Below are positions 1-7,227 of a DNA stretch of 21,263 nt, piece by piece. The stretch is from an uncultured Clostridia bacterium. Its GTDB lineage: Bacteria; Bacillota; Clostridia; TANB77; CAG-508. The notes beneath the pieces were generated by a model that worked only from the letters and a program-made list of their open reading frames with translations, was not told the DNA's origin and ran no database searches. Each line of letters opens with the position of its first letter. Within the stretch, counting starts at the first letter, position 1. Location: positions 1-21,263 of the forward strand of contig CALXNI010000123.1 of NCBI GenBank assembly GCA_944389715.1. Direction: 5' to 3'. The translations under genes and the position numbers were made by a program.

Positions 1-6
1 AAAATC

Positions 7-254
7 TGTAGGGGTCGCACCCCTGGGCGACCCTTAAATATTGATATGCGGGTCGCCGTGGGCGGCGACCCCTACAACATTTGCAATTATTTTGTTTCGG
101 GCGGACACAAGGCCCGCCCCTACAATGATTACAATAATTTTGACATGTTTTTGCGGGCGATTAAAATCGCCCCTACAACGTTTGCAATGAATTTGACATG
201 TTTGCAATAAATTTGGCATGTTTTTGCGGGCGATTAAAATCGCCCGCCATTTTA
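7..254. repeat. Cluster of five GC-rich palindromic repeat units
   Basis: No gene is supported in the first 323 bases. Five stem-loop units are visible: 7-33 (GGGTCGC paired with GGCGACCC), 48-77 (GGGTCGCC paired with GGCGACCC), 98-124 (CGGGCGG...CCGCCC), 153-178 (GGGCGATT paired with AATCGCCC) and 226-248 (the same GGGCGATTAAAATCGCCC core). Three are followed on the right by CCCTACAA, and two of those by (C)(A/G)TTTGCAAT. The linkers TTTGCAATAAATTTGACATG and near variants recur at 140-152, 180-200 and 201-222. The GC-rich stems contrast sharply with the AT-rich surroundings. The head palindrome varies while the CCCCTACA end stays constant, as expected of a short non-autonomous repeat family. 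No transposase is present. Confidence 0.85.
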
Positions 255-274
255 TGAAAACAACCAAAATGTTC

Positions 275-305
275 GGAAATTTCAGGACAGTCCCTGGAAA
301 TTTCC
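275..305. repeat. Palindrome with CAGGACAGTCCCTG core
   Basis: Arms GGAAATTTC (275-283) and GAAATTTCC (297-305) flank the core AGGACAGTCCCT. A second copy with the same core but different arms (GAATTC) lies at 2807-2840, so this is a dispersed repeat. It sits just 3' of the gerW stop codon and could act as a transcript-end hairpin, although no clear U-tract follows on the minus strand. Confidence 0.7.
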
Positions 306-323
306 TCTTCAAACTACAATTTT

Positions 324-894
324 TTAATCGTCTAATTCATCGCTTTCGTCATATTCTATTTCATATTCTTCTTCTTTTGGTTCGTCTTTTTTTGTTGCTT
401 CTTTATTATTACTTTTTGGCTTGTTTTCTTTTTTTTCTTCTCTTTCTTCTTTTATTAGGTTATTAATCTCGTTTTTTATTGTTTCATTTTTACATATTTT
501 TTTGCCTATTTTTTCAAATAAATCTGGTACATAGTCTAATAATCTATCTACTGCAGATGAATGATTAACTGGTAATAATTTTACATTTTCTCCTTGAACT
601 ACTATAAATGCTACTGGATTTATACTTACTCCTGCACCTGCTCCGCCTCCGAAATGGTAATTTATACTTTATATTTTCTTCTTCTTTTTCTTTTTTTGTA
701 TATTCATCTATGGTCTCTTCGCTAAATTCGCTTCCTCCTGCTGCAAAGCCAAAACAAACTTTTGAAATAGGTATAATTACTATACTATTACTAGTTTCTA
801 TTGGGTCACCTATTATTGTATTAACATCTACCATATCTTGTATACTACTCATCGCTGCTGACATAAGCCCTTCTATTGGATGTTCTCTCATCAT
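324..894 (-). CDS. gerW: GerW/YtfJ spore protein, interrupted by a +1 frameshift at a CGG codon
   Basis: Spore protein of the YtfJ/GerW family, which in Bacillus is needed for normal germination. The first segment (894 down to about 652) starts MMREHPIEGLM and carries the family signature IIGDPIET and FGFAAGGSEF, then a charged linker. At 649-651 the zero frame reads LPF then CGG. Dropping the C (plus-strand G651) gives LPFGGGAGAGVSINPVAFIVVQG, continuous with the family core. That frame runs on to a TAA at 324-326 after an acidic, Lys/Glu-rich tail ending DESDELDD. Both halves are intact apart from one base. The start at 894 is supported by AAAGGAG eight bases upstream; a second ATG follows directly. 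The first 50 bases overlap the DUF2953 gene, the usual ytfI-ytfJ pairing. It is either a pseudogene or sequencing-error product, or a product of programmed frameshifting; the same CGG signature in dpaB and gpsA favours the last. Confidence 0.9.
649..651 (-). other. Candidate +1 frameshift site, UUU CGG A, in gerW
   Basis: The zero-frame codon is CGG, preceded by TTT and followed by A. Skipping the C places GGA (Gly) in frame and yields the conserved glycine-rich stretch of YtfJ proteins. Here P-site slippage TTT to TTC would also work, because the same tRNA-Phe can re-pair. Confidence 0.6.
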
Positions 895-1504
895 AATTTA
901 CACTCCTTTTCTTAAATAACATATATACTATATTTATAATATGTACTATTTTTACGTTAATTATACAGTTTAATTTTATTCTTAACTCAATTTTTTCGGT
1001 GTATATTGGGCTTATTAAATATATATAGTCTTGTTTGTTATATTTTTCTATGGTATTAGCTAGTATTATTGACAAAATTGTTGAGATTAAAGGAATTGTA
1101 AAAGAAGTAACTATTACATCTAACATACTTATTTTTAATTCTAAATATAGTTTTTTTGTTTTTATATTTAATTCTTTTATAAAATTTATATTTTCTTCTT
1201 TAAGTATTTCTTTTTTATTTTTATTTATAATTTCTTTAAAATTATTTAATTTTTTTATTAGCTTAATATTTGATAATTTATATTTTTTTATTTTTTTATC
1301 ATTAATTTTTATTTTAAACCAAGTAATTTTATTTGCAAATTTTAATTTGATATATATTAAATATTCTTCTAATCTTTTACCAATTTCCTTGTTACTATTA
1401 AAATCAAGATTTTTTATCTCTATTTCTAAAGTTGATAGGCAAATTATAAAAAGTATTAGAGATATAAAAAAAATTATTCCTAAAAAAATAAAAAAAGGCA
1501 TCAT
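845..1504 (-). CDS. DUF2953 membrane-anchored protein (YtfI-like)
   Basis: A 219-residue protein with one N-terminal membrane segment (about residues 4-23), then a Lys/Ile/Asn-rich soluble part and a C-terminal end (ERTSNRRAYVSSDE) typical of clostridial DUF2953 proteins next to ytfJ. Function is unknown; partnership with the spore protein GerW is inferred from conserved adjacency. The start is supported by TTGGAG upstream of two consecutive ATGs (1504 and 1501). It overlaps the start of gerW by 50 bases in another frame, suggesting translational coupling. A terminator separates it from scpA, so it may have its own promoter. scpB, usually found between scpA and this gene, is not here. Family assignment rests on context and the tail more than on strong motifs. 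Confidence 0.7.
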   Translation of the reverse strand: MMPFFIFLGIIFFISLILFIICLSTLEIEIKNLDFNSNKEIGKRLEEYLIYIKLKFANKITWFKIKINDKKIKKYKLSNIKLIKKLNNFKEIINKNKKEILKEENINFIKELNIKTKKLYLELKISMLDVIVTSFTIPLISTILSIILANTIEKYNKQDYIYLISPIYTEKIELRIKLNCIINVKIVHIINIVYMLFKKRSVNYDERTSNRRAYVSSDE

Positions 1505-1562
1505 AACATTTACTCCAAATATATTTTAAATATATTTTTGCCATTTTTTGTATTACTATTCA

Positions 1563-1595
1563 AAAAAAGCAAGATTATTATTATCTTGCTTTTTC
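1563..1595 (-). terminator. Rho-independent terminator overlapping the end of scpA
   Basis: The stem AAAAAGCAAGAT pairs with ATCTTGCTTTTT around a short AT loop. On the minus strand the left arm contains the last codons and stop of scpA (AAA GCA AGA TAA), and the right arm runs into a T-tract. It probably ends the recA-recX-scpA transcript. The flanking A/T tracts make it potentially bidirectional. Confidence 0.8.
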
Positions 1596-2327
1596 TACTT
1601 CTATATCTCCAAAAGTTTTTTCTTGTTTTGTTTTTATTTTATTTCTTCTAGTTAATTCTAAAAGTCCAGTAAATGCTGTTACTGTTTCTAATTTAGTGTA
1701 TTTTTTATTTTTACAAAGCTTGTTAAATATAAACTTTGGCCTTTTTACTAACTCTCTAAATATATCTTTTACTTTGCTCGATACTGTTACTGTTTCTACT
1801 ATTGCAATTTTTTCTATGTTAATTGCATTTTTATTTATTTTAGATTTATTTCTTTCTAATAAATTTTTATATGCTTGCTCTAATAAAACTTTAGAATACT
1901 TTTCCTCTAATTTTCTACTAGGAAGCTCTATTTTATCTGGTAATTTATAAAATCTTTTTGAGAATACTTCAAATTGTTCTTTTAGTTTTTTAGATGTTTC
2001 TTTGTACTTTTTATATTCTATTATTCTATTTATAAGTTCTTCTTCTGTAAGTTCTGCTTCATCTTCTACTTGTTTTGGGAGTAGACTTTTTGATTTTAAG
2101 TATATTAAAGTAGAAGCCATAACTATAAATTCGCTTGTTATTTCTAAATTTAATTCTTTCATAGCATTTATATACTGTATATATTGGTCAGTAATTTCTG
2201 AAATACTAACCTCATTTATATCCATTTTATTTTTATCTACCAGATGGCATAGTAAATCTAGTGGTCCTTCAAAATTATCTAATCTAATTGCATATTTATT
2301 TGTTTCTAATGTTAGTATATTATTCAA
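1581..2327 (-). CDS. scpA: Segregation and condensation protein A (kleisin)
   Basis: ScpA is the kleisin subunit of the bacterial Smc-ScpAB condensin, bridging Smc heads and binding ScpB. The 248-residue length is normal. The N-terminus has the family hallmark, FEGPLDLLCHLVDKNKMDI (about residues 19-37), followed by ISEITDQYIQYI and the helix FIVMASTLIYLKSKSLLP. The C-terminal winged-helix ends TAFTGLLELTRRNKI. It lies 16 bases downstream of recX. ScpB, normally the next gene, is missing from the neighbourhood. Its last codons form the left arm of a terminator. Confidence 0.95.
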   Translation of the reverse strand: MNNILTLETNKYAIRLDNFEGPLDLLCHLVDKNKMDINEVSISEITDQYIQYINAMKELNLEITSEFIVMASTLIYLKSKSLLPKQVEDEAELTEEELINRIIEYKKYKETSKKLKEQFEVFSKRFYKLPDKIELPSRKLEEKYSKVLLEQAYKNLLERNKSKINKNAINIEKIAIVETVTVSSKVKDIFRELVKRPKFIFNKLCKNKKYTKLETVTAFTGLLELTRRNKIKTKQEKTFGDIEVEKAR

Positions 2328-2343
2328 TTTTATTGCTCCTTGC

Positions 2344-2787
2344 TTAAAAATCTTCTTTTGCTATTTTTATTGTTTCTTCTAAATAGCCTTTTTTCTTTAG
2401 ATAATCTATAATTTGCTCTGTTTGCATTGTGTTTTGCTTTTTTACAAATATATTTTTTGCAGAATTTAATTCGTAATTTATTAATTCTTCTTTGTTTTTG
2501 TATATATAATCCTCTATTATATCTTTTTTTATTCCTTTTGTAATAAGTTTATATTCAATTTCTTTTATTGACATATTTTTTAAATTTTTAAATTCATTTA
2601 TAGCTTTATTTATATAGTTTTCGTCATTTATATAGTTTAGCTCTTTTAATTCTTTTATAACATCATCTAAAAGTTCTCCACTATCCTGTCTAAATTTTTG
2701 CCTTACTTCTTGTTCTGTTCTTTTTTTAAACATTATATATTTTAATACTTTTGTTTTTAATTTGTCAAATTCTTCTATATATTCCAT
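2344..2787 (-). CDS. recX: RecX family regulator of RecA
   Basis: RecX modulates RecA filaments. This 147-residue copy has the helical-repeat pattern of the family: VLKYIMFKKRTEQEVRQKF near the N-terminus, then VIKELKELNYINDENYINKAI and a further repeat ending YLKKKGYLEETI. It is shorter than many clostridial RecX proteins (about 200 residues), lacking an N-terminal extension. A GGAGAG site lies upstream of the ATG. It is downstream of recA, separated by 72 bases that contain a palindromic repeat, and likely co-transcribed under LexA control. Assignment is supported by both motif pattern and position. Confidence 0.9.
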   Translation of the reverse strand: MEYIEEFDKLKTKVLKYIMFKKRTEQEVRQKFRQDSGELLDDVIKELKELNYINDENYINKAINEFKNLKNMSIKEIEYKLITKGIKKDIIEDYIYKNKEELINYELNSAKNIFVKKQNTMQTEQIIDYLKKKGYLEETIKIAKEDF

Positions 2788-2806
2788 TTAATTAATCTCT
2801 CCAAAA

Positions 2807-2840
2807 GGGTGAATTCAGGACAGTCCCTAGAATTCCCCCC
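2807..2840. repeat. Second copy of the AGGACAGTCCCT palindrome, between recA and recX
   Basis: GGGTGAATTC and GAATTCCCCC arms flank AGGACAGTCCCTA. It shares the 15-mer TTCAGGACAGTCCCT with 281-295, but the arms differ in sequence while remaining self-complementary. A hairpin here could modulate recX expression relative to recA. Confidence 0.7.
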
Positions 2841-2859
2841 TCACACAAATTCCAATTTA

Positions 2860-3903
2860 TTATTCTTCCTCTTCTTCTATTTGGTTATCTCCTAAACTTT
2901 TTTCGAAGGCTTTTTCAAAGTTGTCTCTAATTTTTTTCTCTACTTCGTCCATTATTTCTGGGTTGTCTTTTAAATACTTCTTTACATTTTCTCTTCCTTG
3001 TCCTATTTTTTCTCCATTGTAGCTAAACCAAGAACCACTTTTTTCTATTATATCTAAGTTTACTGCCATATCTAAAATATTTCCTTCTTTAGATATACCC
3101 TTTCCATATACTATATCAAACTCAGCTTCTCTAAATGGTGGAGCAACTTTGTTTTTAATTATTTTTACTCTTGCTCTATTTCCTATTATTTCTCCATCTT
3201 GTTTTATGTTTTCTATTTTTCTAATGTCTAATCTTACAGATGCATAGAATTTTAATGCTCTTCCTCCTGTTGTTGTTTCTGGATTTCCAAACATAACTCC
3301 TATTTTTTCTCTTAATTGATTTATAAATATAATAACTGTTTTTGATTTGTTAATTGCTCCTGCAAGTTTTCTTAATGCTTGTGACATAAGTCTCGCTTGA
3401 AGTCCCATATGAGAATCTCCCATATCGCCATCTATTTCTGCTTTTGGTACTAATGCTGCAACTGAATCTACAACTATTACATCTAAAGCTCCACTTCTAA
3501 CTAAGCTTTCTGTAATTTCTAAGGCTTGTTCTCCTGTGTCTGGTTGAGATACTATTAAGTTATCTATATCTACTCCTAAATGCTTTGCATATACTGGATC
3601 TAATGCATGTTCTGCATCTATAAATGCTGCTTCTCCATTCATTTTTTGTGCTTCTGCTATTATATGAAGTGCAAGTGTTGTTTTACCAGAAGACTCTGGT
3701 CCAAATATTTCTATTATTCTTCCTCTTGGAACTCCTCCTATACCTAATGCTATGTCTAACCCTAATGCTCCTGTTGGAATTGCCTCTACATTCATAGCTT
3801 TATATTCTCCAAGTTTCATTACAGATCCTTTTCCAAATTGTTTTTCAATTTGACTTAATGCTACTTCTAATGCTTTCTTTTTTTCTAGATTTTCATCACT
3901 CAT
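2860..3903 (-). CDS. recA: Recombinase RecA
   Basis: DNA strand-exchange protein and co-protease for LexA self-cleavage. The 347-residue length is standard. Walker A GPESSGKT is at residues 68-75, the Walker B strand DVIVVDS at about 141-147, and the L2 loop region around 200-215 ([13 protein letters not shown]). The tail is acidic (QIEEEEE), as usual. The start is fixed by AGGAGG seven bases upstream. Promoter and LexA-like operator lie directly upstream (see those entries). It heads the recA-recX-scpA run. No oddities. Confidence 0.99.
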   Translation of the reverse strand: MSDENLEKKKALEVALSQIEKQFGKGSVMKLGEYKAMNVEAIPTGALGLDIALGIGGVPRGRIIEIFGPESSGKTTLALHIIAEAQKMNGEAAFIDAEHALDPVYAKHLGVDIDNLIVSQPDTGEQALEITESLVRSGALDVIVVDSVAALVPKAEIDGDMGDSHMGLQARLMSQALRKLAGAINKSKTVIIFINQLREKIGVMFGNPETTTGGRALKFYASVRLDIRKIENIKQDGEIIGNRARVKIIKNKVAPPFREAEFDIVYGKGISKEGNILDMAVNLDIIEKSGSWFSYNGEKIGQGRENVKKYLKDNPEIMDEVEKKIRDNFEKAFEKSLGDNQIEEEEE

Positions 3904-3923
3904 TTTATTTCCTCCTATGTTTT

Positions 3924-3937
3924 CAAACGTTTGTTTG
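3924..3937 (-). promoter_or_regulatory. LexA-like SOS operator of recA
   Basis: CAAACGTTTGTTTG is a 5+4+5 dyad (CAAAC, four bases, GTTTG) matching the layout of the Gram-positive LexA box (CGAAC-N4-GTTCG) with G/C-to-A/T substitutions. It lies just downstream of the -10 element, where a repressor would block initiation, and upstream of the recA RBS. Confidence 0.6.
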
Positions 3938-3943
3938 TTTAAT

Positions 3944-3971
3944 ATTATATATGATAAATTTATTTTGTCAA
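3944..3971 (-). promoter_or_regulatory. Sigma-A promoter of recA
   Basis: On the minus strand TTGACA (3966-3971) and TATAAT (3944-3949) are both perfect consensus hexamers with a 16-base spacer. The predicted start site falls at about 3937, on the LexA-like box. Confidence 0.85.
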
Positions 3972-3987
3972 GGGTTTTTTTTATATT

Positions 3988-5556
3988 TTAATCATCCTCA
4001 ACTTTGTACCAGTTTTCAATATTATAAAACAAATTATACCAATTATAAGATAAATCTCCTTTTAAGGTAGTATTTGATAATACAAATAAACTATTAGAAT
4101 ATAAACTAATAAAAGGCATTTCTTCGTTGTATATTTGTATTAATCTTGAATACTTTTCTTTAATTAATTCTTCATTATCTATATTTTTAACATCATTTAA
4201 TATAGTTTTTACTTCCTGATTATTAAAATTAGATAAATTATTATCTCCAAAGTATGTTTCTAAATTTGGACAATTTGATATAATATTACCTGTTAATATC
4301 ATATCATAATTTTTATTTTTTATATAATTATTATATCTGTTATCATTAACTTTTACAATATTTATAATTATACCTAATTTATATAATTGTTCTTTTATTT
4401 CATTTGCTAGTAATATTCTTTTTTCATTATTTTGGTTTACAATAAGATTAAACTCTAATTTATTATTATTTTTTCTCCATGTATTATTATAGTATGTCCA
4501 TCCATTTTCCCCTAAAATTTGTTTTGCTTGGTTTAAATTATATTCATCTATTTCTTCTGAATTATATAAGTAGCTACCATAATCTAAAGGAAATCTACTA
4601 ATTAAATATTTATTATTATATATATTATAATTTATAGATTTTTTATCAATTGCATAATAAATTGCTTTTCTTATTTCTTTGTTAGATAAAATGCTATCTT
4701 TGTTATTTAATACTAAGTACTCGTATTCTCTATTGTTTGTTTGATTTACATTATATCCCATAGTTCCTATATATTCTTCATATTCTATATTATCTGTTAT
4801 CATATAATCAATCTCTTTTTTACTAAAAGCATTATACAACTCTTTTAAAGATTTTTTTAGCACTACATTTATTTTTGTTATTTTTAATTCTTCTATTTGA
4901 TTTGTTGCTACTATTTTTATTAAACCATCCTCTATACTATCTATTTTATATTTACCTGTTCCTATTGGTACTTTGGTTTTGCTATTTAATGTTCCCTCTT
5001 CATAACTATGACTTGCAAGTATTGGAAAACACAAATTATATTCAAAAAATGGAGTTTCTTCTTTTAGTATTATTTTTATTGTGTAATCATCTATTTGTTG
5101 CACTTCATCTATGGCACTAATGTTTTCCTTATATATAGATGTAATATTTTCATTTTTTAAATTATTAACTGTAAAAATAACATCTTTTGCTGTAAATTTT
5201 GTGCCATCATGCCAATATACATCATCTTTTAATTTTATAATATAGGTTACAGAGTTTATTTTTGAAAACTCTTTTGCCAATAAATTTTCAATTTTAAAAT
5301 CATAGCTTATGTCCAATAAAGATTGGAATATAAGCTTGTCTATATATTGAATATCTCTATTATTACTTAATATAGGGTTAATATTATCATAATCTGTAAT
5401 TCCAATATTCATTTCTTTAATTATATTAATTTCCATTTTATTTGCTTGAACATTTGATGTTTTTTGTTTGTTATCTTTATACAATATATAAATGGCTACT
5501 CCTACCAATATAATTACTATTATAAAAAAAATGTACTTAAATATATTAGTTTTCAA
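3988..5556 (-). CDS. Peptide ABC transporter substrate-binding protein (SBP_bac_5), membrane-anchored
   Basis: An extracytoplasmic solute-binding protein of the DppA/OppA/NikA family (family 5). The 522 residues start with an uncleaved-looking membrane anchor (about residues 7-25, IFFIIVIILVGVAIYIL) rather than a lipobox, as no Cys follows. The fold is recognised by LSNNRDIQYIDKLIFQSLLDI, the LKDDVYWHDGTKFTAKDVIFTV motif, VPIGTGKYKI and the ILGENGWTYYNN type repeat. The start codon is TTG (5554-5556), with GGGAGG just upstream. No permease or ATPase gene is adjacent, so it is an orphan binding protein that could serve a transporter elsewhere or act in signalling. It ends within 25 bases of the recA promoter, so read-through into recA is possible. 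Exact ligand unknown. Confidence 0.88.
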   Translation of the reverse strand: MKTNIFKYIFFIIVIILVGVAIYILYKDNKQKTSNVQANKMEINIIKEMNIGITDYDNINPILSNNRDIQYIDKLIFQSLLDISYDFKIENLLAKEFSKINSVTYIIKLKDDVYWHDGTKFTAKDVIFTVNNLKNENITSIYKENISAIDEVQQIDDYTIKIILKEETPFFEYNLCFPILASHSYEEGTLNSKTKVPIGTGKYKIDSIEDGLIKIVATNQIEELKITKINVVLKKSLKELYNAFSKKEIDYMITDNIEYEEYIGTMGYNVNQTNNREYEYLVLNNKDSILSNKEIRKAIYYAIDKKSINYNIYNNKYLISRFPLDYGSYLYNSEEIDEYNLNQAKQILGENGWTYYNNTWRKNNNKLEFNLIVNQNNEKRILLANEIKEQLYKLGIIINIVKVNDNRYNNYIKNKNYDMILTGNIISNCPNLETYFGDNNLSNFNNQEVKTILNDVKNIDNEELIKEKYSRLIQIYNEEMPFISLYSNSLFVLSNTTLKGDLSYNWYNLFYNIENWYKVEDD

Positions 5557-5625
5557 AACAACCTCCCTTAAAATATTTGCGAAGCTCTTTTGTTGAATAA
5601 AAATATTCGATTTTCCTATTCAATG

Positions 5626-5655
5626 AAAAAGAGACTAATTTTATTAGCCCCCCTT
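5626..5655 (-). terminator. Terminator downstream of spoVS
   Basis: On the minus strand GGGGGCTAAT and ATTAGTCTC pair (two G-U pairs) around a short loop at 5631-5653 and run into TTTTTC. The other strand also ends in CCCCCCTTTTT, so weak bidirectional activity is possible. Confidence 0.7.
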
Positions 5656-5677
5656 TTTCTATATAACTAAAGTACAA

Positions 5678-5941
5678 TTATTTTCTTGATTCTATAATTA
5701 ACTTCATTCCTGTTCTGTTCTCACCTTCTACTTCGACTTCTGCGAATGCTGGTATACATACTAAATCTACTCCTGCTGGAGCAACAAATCCTCTTGCAAT
5801 TGCTACTGCTTTTACAGCTTGGTTTAACGCACCTGCACCAATTGCTTGCATTTCTGCCTTATTACTCTCCTTTACTAGTCCTGCGATTGCTCCTGCTACT
5901 GAATTTGGGTTTGATTTTGATGAAATTTTTAAAACTTCCAT
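5678..5941 (-). CDS. spoVS: Stage V sporulation protein S
   Basis: SpoVS is a small Alba-like protein needed for late spore development, and it is often encoded just after rny and ymdB in Clostridia. The 87 residues match the family closely in length and sequence: MEVLKISSKSNPNSVAGAIA, QAIGAGALNQAVKAVAIARG and the C-terminal TGMKLIIESRK. AGGAGG lies eight bases upstream of the ATG. A 149-base gap with AT-rich sequence separates it from ymdB, leaving room for its own promoter; a terminator follows. Confidence 0.97.
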   Translation of the reverse strand: MEVLKISSKSNPNSVAGAIAGLVKESNKAEMQAIGAGALNQAVKAVAIARGFVAPAGVDLVCIPAFAEVEVEGENRTGMKLIIESRK

Positions 5942-6090
5942 TTTTTGCCTCCTAAAATTATTTTTTGTAACTCTATCTTTTGTTTCATTTGTTACTATTT
6001 ATTTATAATATATTTTATAAATATTGTCTATAATTTTCTGGTAAAAAAAGGAAGTTTCGGTCGCGTAAATTAAGTGTATTTCGCCAAATA

Positions 6091-6864
6091 TTATAATTTT
6101 ATTCTAACAATTTTTTCTGCTCGACAACTTTCGCTATTTAATTTTAAAATGCACCCATTACAAATAATTTCTTGATCTTGGCTTACTTTATATTTTTCTG
6201 GCAAAGTTGTTACAAATCTTTTTATAGAAGCCTCAACATCCATACCTATTACAGATTTTTTTGGTCCTGTCATTCCAATATCAGTAATATATGCTGTTCC
6301 ATTTTCTAATATTGTTTCATCTGCTGTTGCAACATGTGTGTGTGTACCAAAAACACATGTTACTTTTCCATCTAAATAATATCCCATAGCAATCTTTTCT
6401 GCTGTTGCTTCTGCATGAAAATCCACTATTATAACATCCACATCATCTTTAATTTTATCTACTATATCATTTGCTATAATAAATGGGTTTTCTGATAAAA
6501 CATTCATACTTGCTCTTCCAATTAAATTTATTACTGCAATTTTTTTATCTTTACATTCATATATTCCATATCCTTTTCCAACTACATCTTTTGGATAATT
6601 TGCTGGTCTTATTATATTTTTATTATCTATTATATTAAAAATATCTTTCTTACCCCAAGTATGATTTCCCATTGTTATAACATTTACACCTGCTAAAATT
6701 AATTCCTTAAATATTTTTGATGTTATTCCCATTCCATCTGCGCTATTTTCTCCATTTGCTATTACAAAATCTATTTTTTCTTCTTTTATTATTTTAGGTA
6801 GTATTTCTTTTACTTTGTTTACTCCACTTGTTCCTACTATGTCTCCAATAATTAAAATATTCAA
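6091..6864 (-). CDS. ymdB: YmdB family metallophosphoesterase
   Basis: Dinuclear-metal phosphodiesterase of the YmdB family (TIGR00282), which in Bacillus affects biofilm and motility decisions and works with RNase Y. The 257 residues carry the full metal-binding set at the family positions: D8 (GDIVG), E39-N40 (GENSADGMG), N67-H68 (MGNHTW), H150 (DFHAEAT), H175 and H177 (GTHTHVATAD). GGGAGG precedes the ATG. It keeps the usual order rny-ymdB-spoVS, but about 700 bases of inserted material separate it from rny, and it now appears to use its own promoter (6902-6930). Fully intact. Confidence 0.96.
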   Translation of the reverse strand: MNILIIGDIVGTSGVNKVKEILPKIIKEEKIDFVIANGENSADGMGITSKIFKELILAGVNVITMGNHTWGKKDIFNIIDNKNIIRPANYPKDVVGKGYGIYECKDKKIAVINLIGRASMNVLSENPFIIANDIVDKIKDDVDVIIVDFHAEATAEKIAMGYYLDGKVTCVFGTHTHVATADETILENGTAYITDIGMTGPKKSVIGMDVEASIKRFVTTLPEKYKVSQDQEIICNGCILKLNSESCRAEKIVRIKL

Positions 6865-6901
6865 ATTAATTCTCCTCCCTATAAAATAATTTTACTTTAT
6901 T

Positions 6902-6930
6902 ATATTACTATATAATTCATTTTTTATCAA
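6902..6930 (-). promoter_or_regulatory. Probable promoter of ymdB
   Basis: On the minus strand TTGATA (6925-6930), a 17-base spacer and TAATAT (6902-6907) lie 38 bases upstream of the start codon. Moderate match only, but consistent with separation from rny. Confidence 0.45.
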
Positions 6931-6998
6931 ATCTTTGTTACTGTTTGGACTAATTTGTGCTAGAATTGCTAAAACACGTATGTTTTTTATATTTATTT

Positions 6999-7079
6999 CG
7001 GGTCGCCGGGGACGTCGACCCCTACAACGTTTGCAATAAATTTTATATGTTTTTTGTAGGCGGTTAAAATGCCCCTACA
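6999..7079. repeat. Two palindromic repeat units between ymdB and the inserted cassette
   Basis: A unit with GGGTCG...CGACCCCTACA (6999-7025) is followed by ACGTTTGCAATAAATTTT and a second unit bounded by TGTAGG and CCCCTACA (7055-7079). The first unit plus its linker (about 45 bases) is identical to 20786-20831. The right flank TATATTTTTGAATTTTAG recurs beside the repeat at 9311-9335. The rest of 6931-7140 shows no gene. Confidence 0.85.
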
Positions 7080-7148
7080 TAATCTATATTTTTGAATTTT
7101 AGACCAAATAGCAACAAATTTTTTGCAAATTTGGTTTGGACATCAAAT

Positions 7149-7203
7149 TTGCTTTATGTAAATTCTTGTGGTATAATAAATATGCATTAGGTTTATCCTA
7201 ATG
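7149..7203 (+). promoter_or_regulatory. Promoter and start-site hairpin of the inserted cassette
   Basis: TTGCTT, a 17-base spacer and an extended -10 (TGGTATAAT) are followed by the inverted repeat CATTAGG-TTTAT-CCTAATG. The repeat lies at or just after the expected start site, so it could be an operator or a 5' UTR hairpin. It is followed by AAAGGGG ahead of the ATG at 7228. Confidence 0.6.
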
Positions 7204-7227
7204 ACTTTATAGAAAGGGGTCTTTATA

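Noticed and set aside
34..312. Open frame of 92 codons on the minus strand over the repeat cluster
   Set aside because: It runs through palindromic repeat units, has no RBS, and its composition reflects the repeats.
1035..1529. 164-codon plus-strand frame opposite DUF2953
   Set aside because: Phe/Ile/Leu-rich translation of antisense AT-rich sequence, typical of a shadow frame.
2788..2859. Terminator ending the recA transcript before recX
   Set aside because: The hairpin at 2807-2840 has no U-tract on the minus strand, so it is listed as a repeat rather than a terminator.
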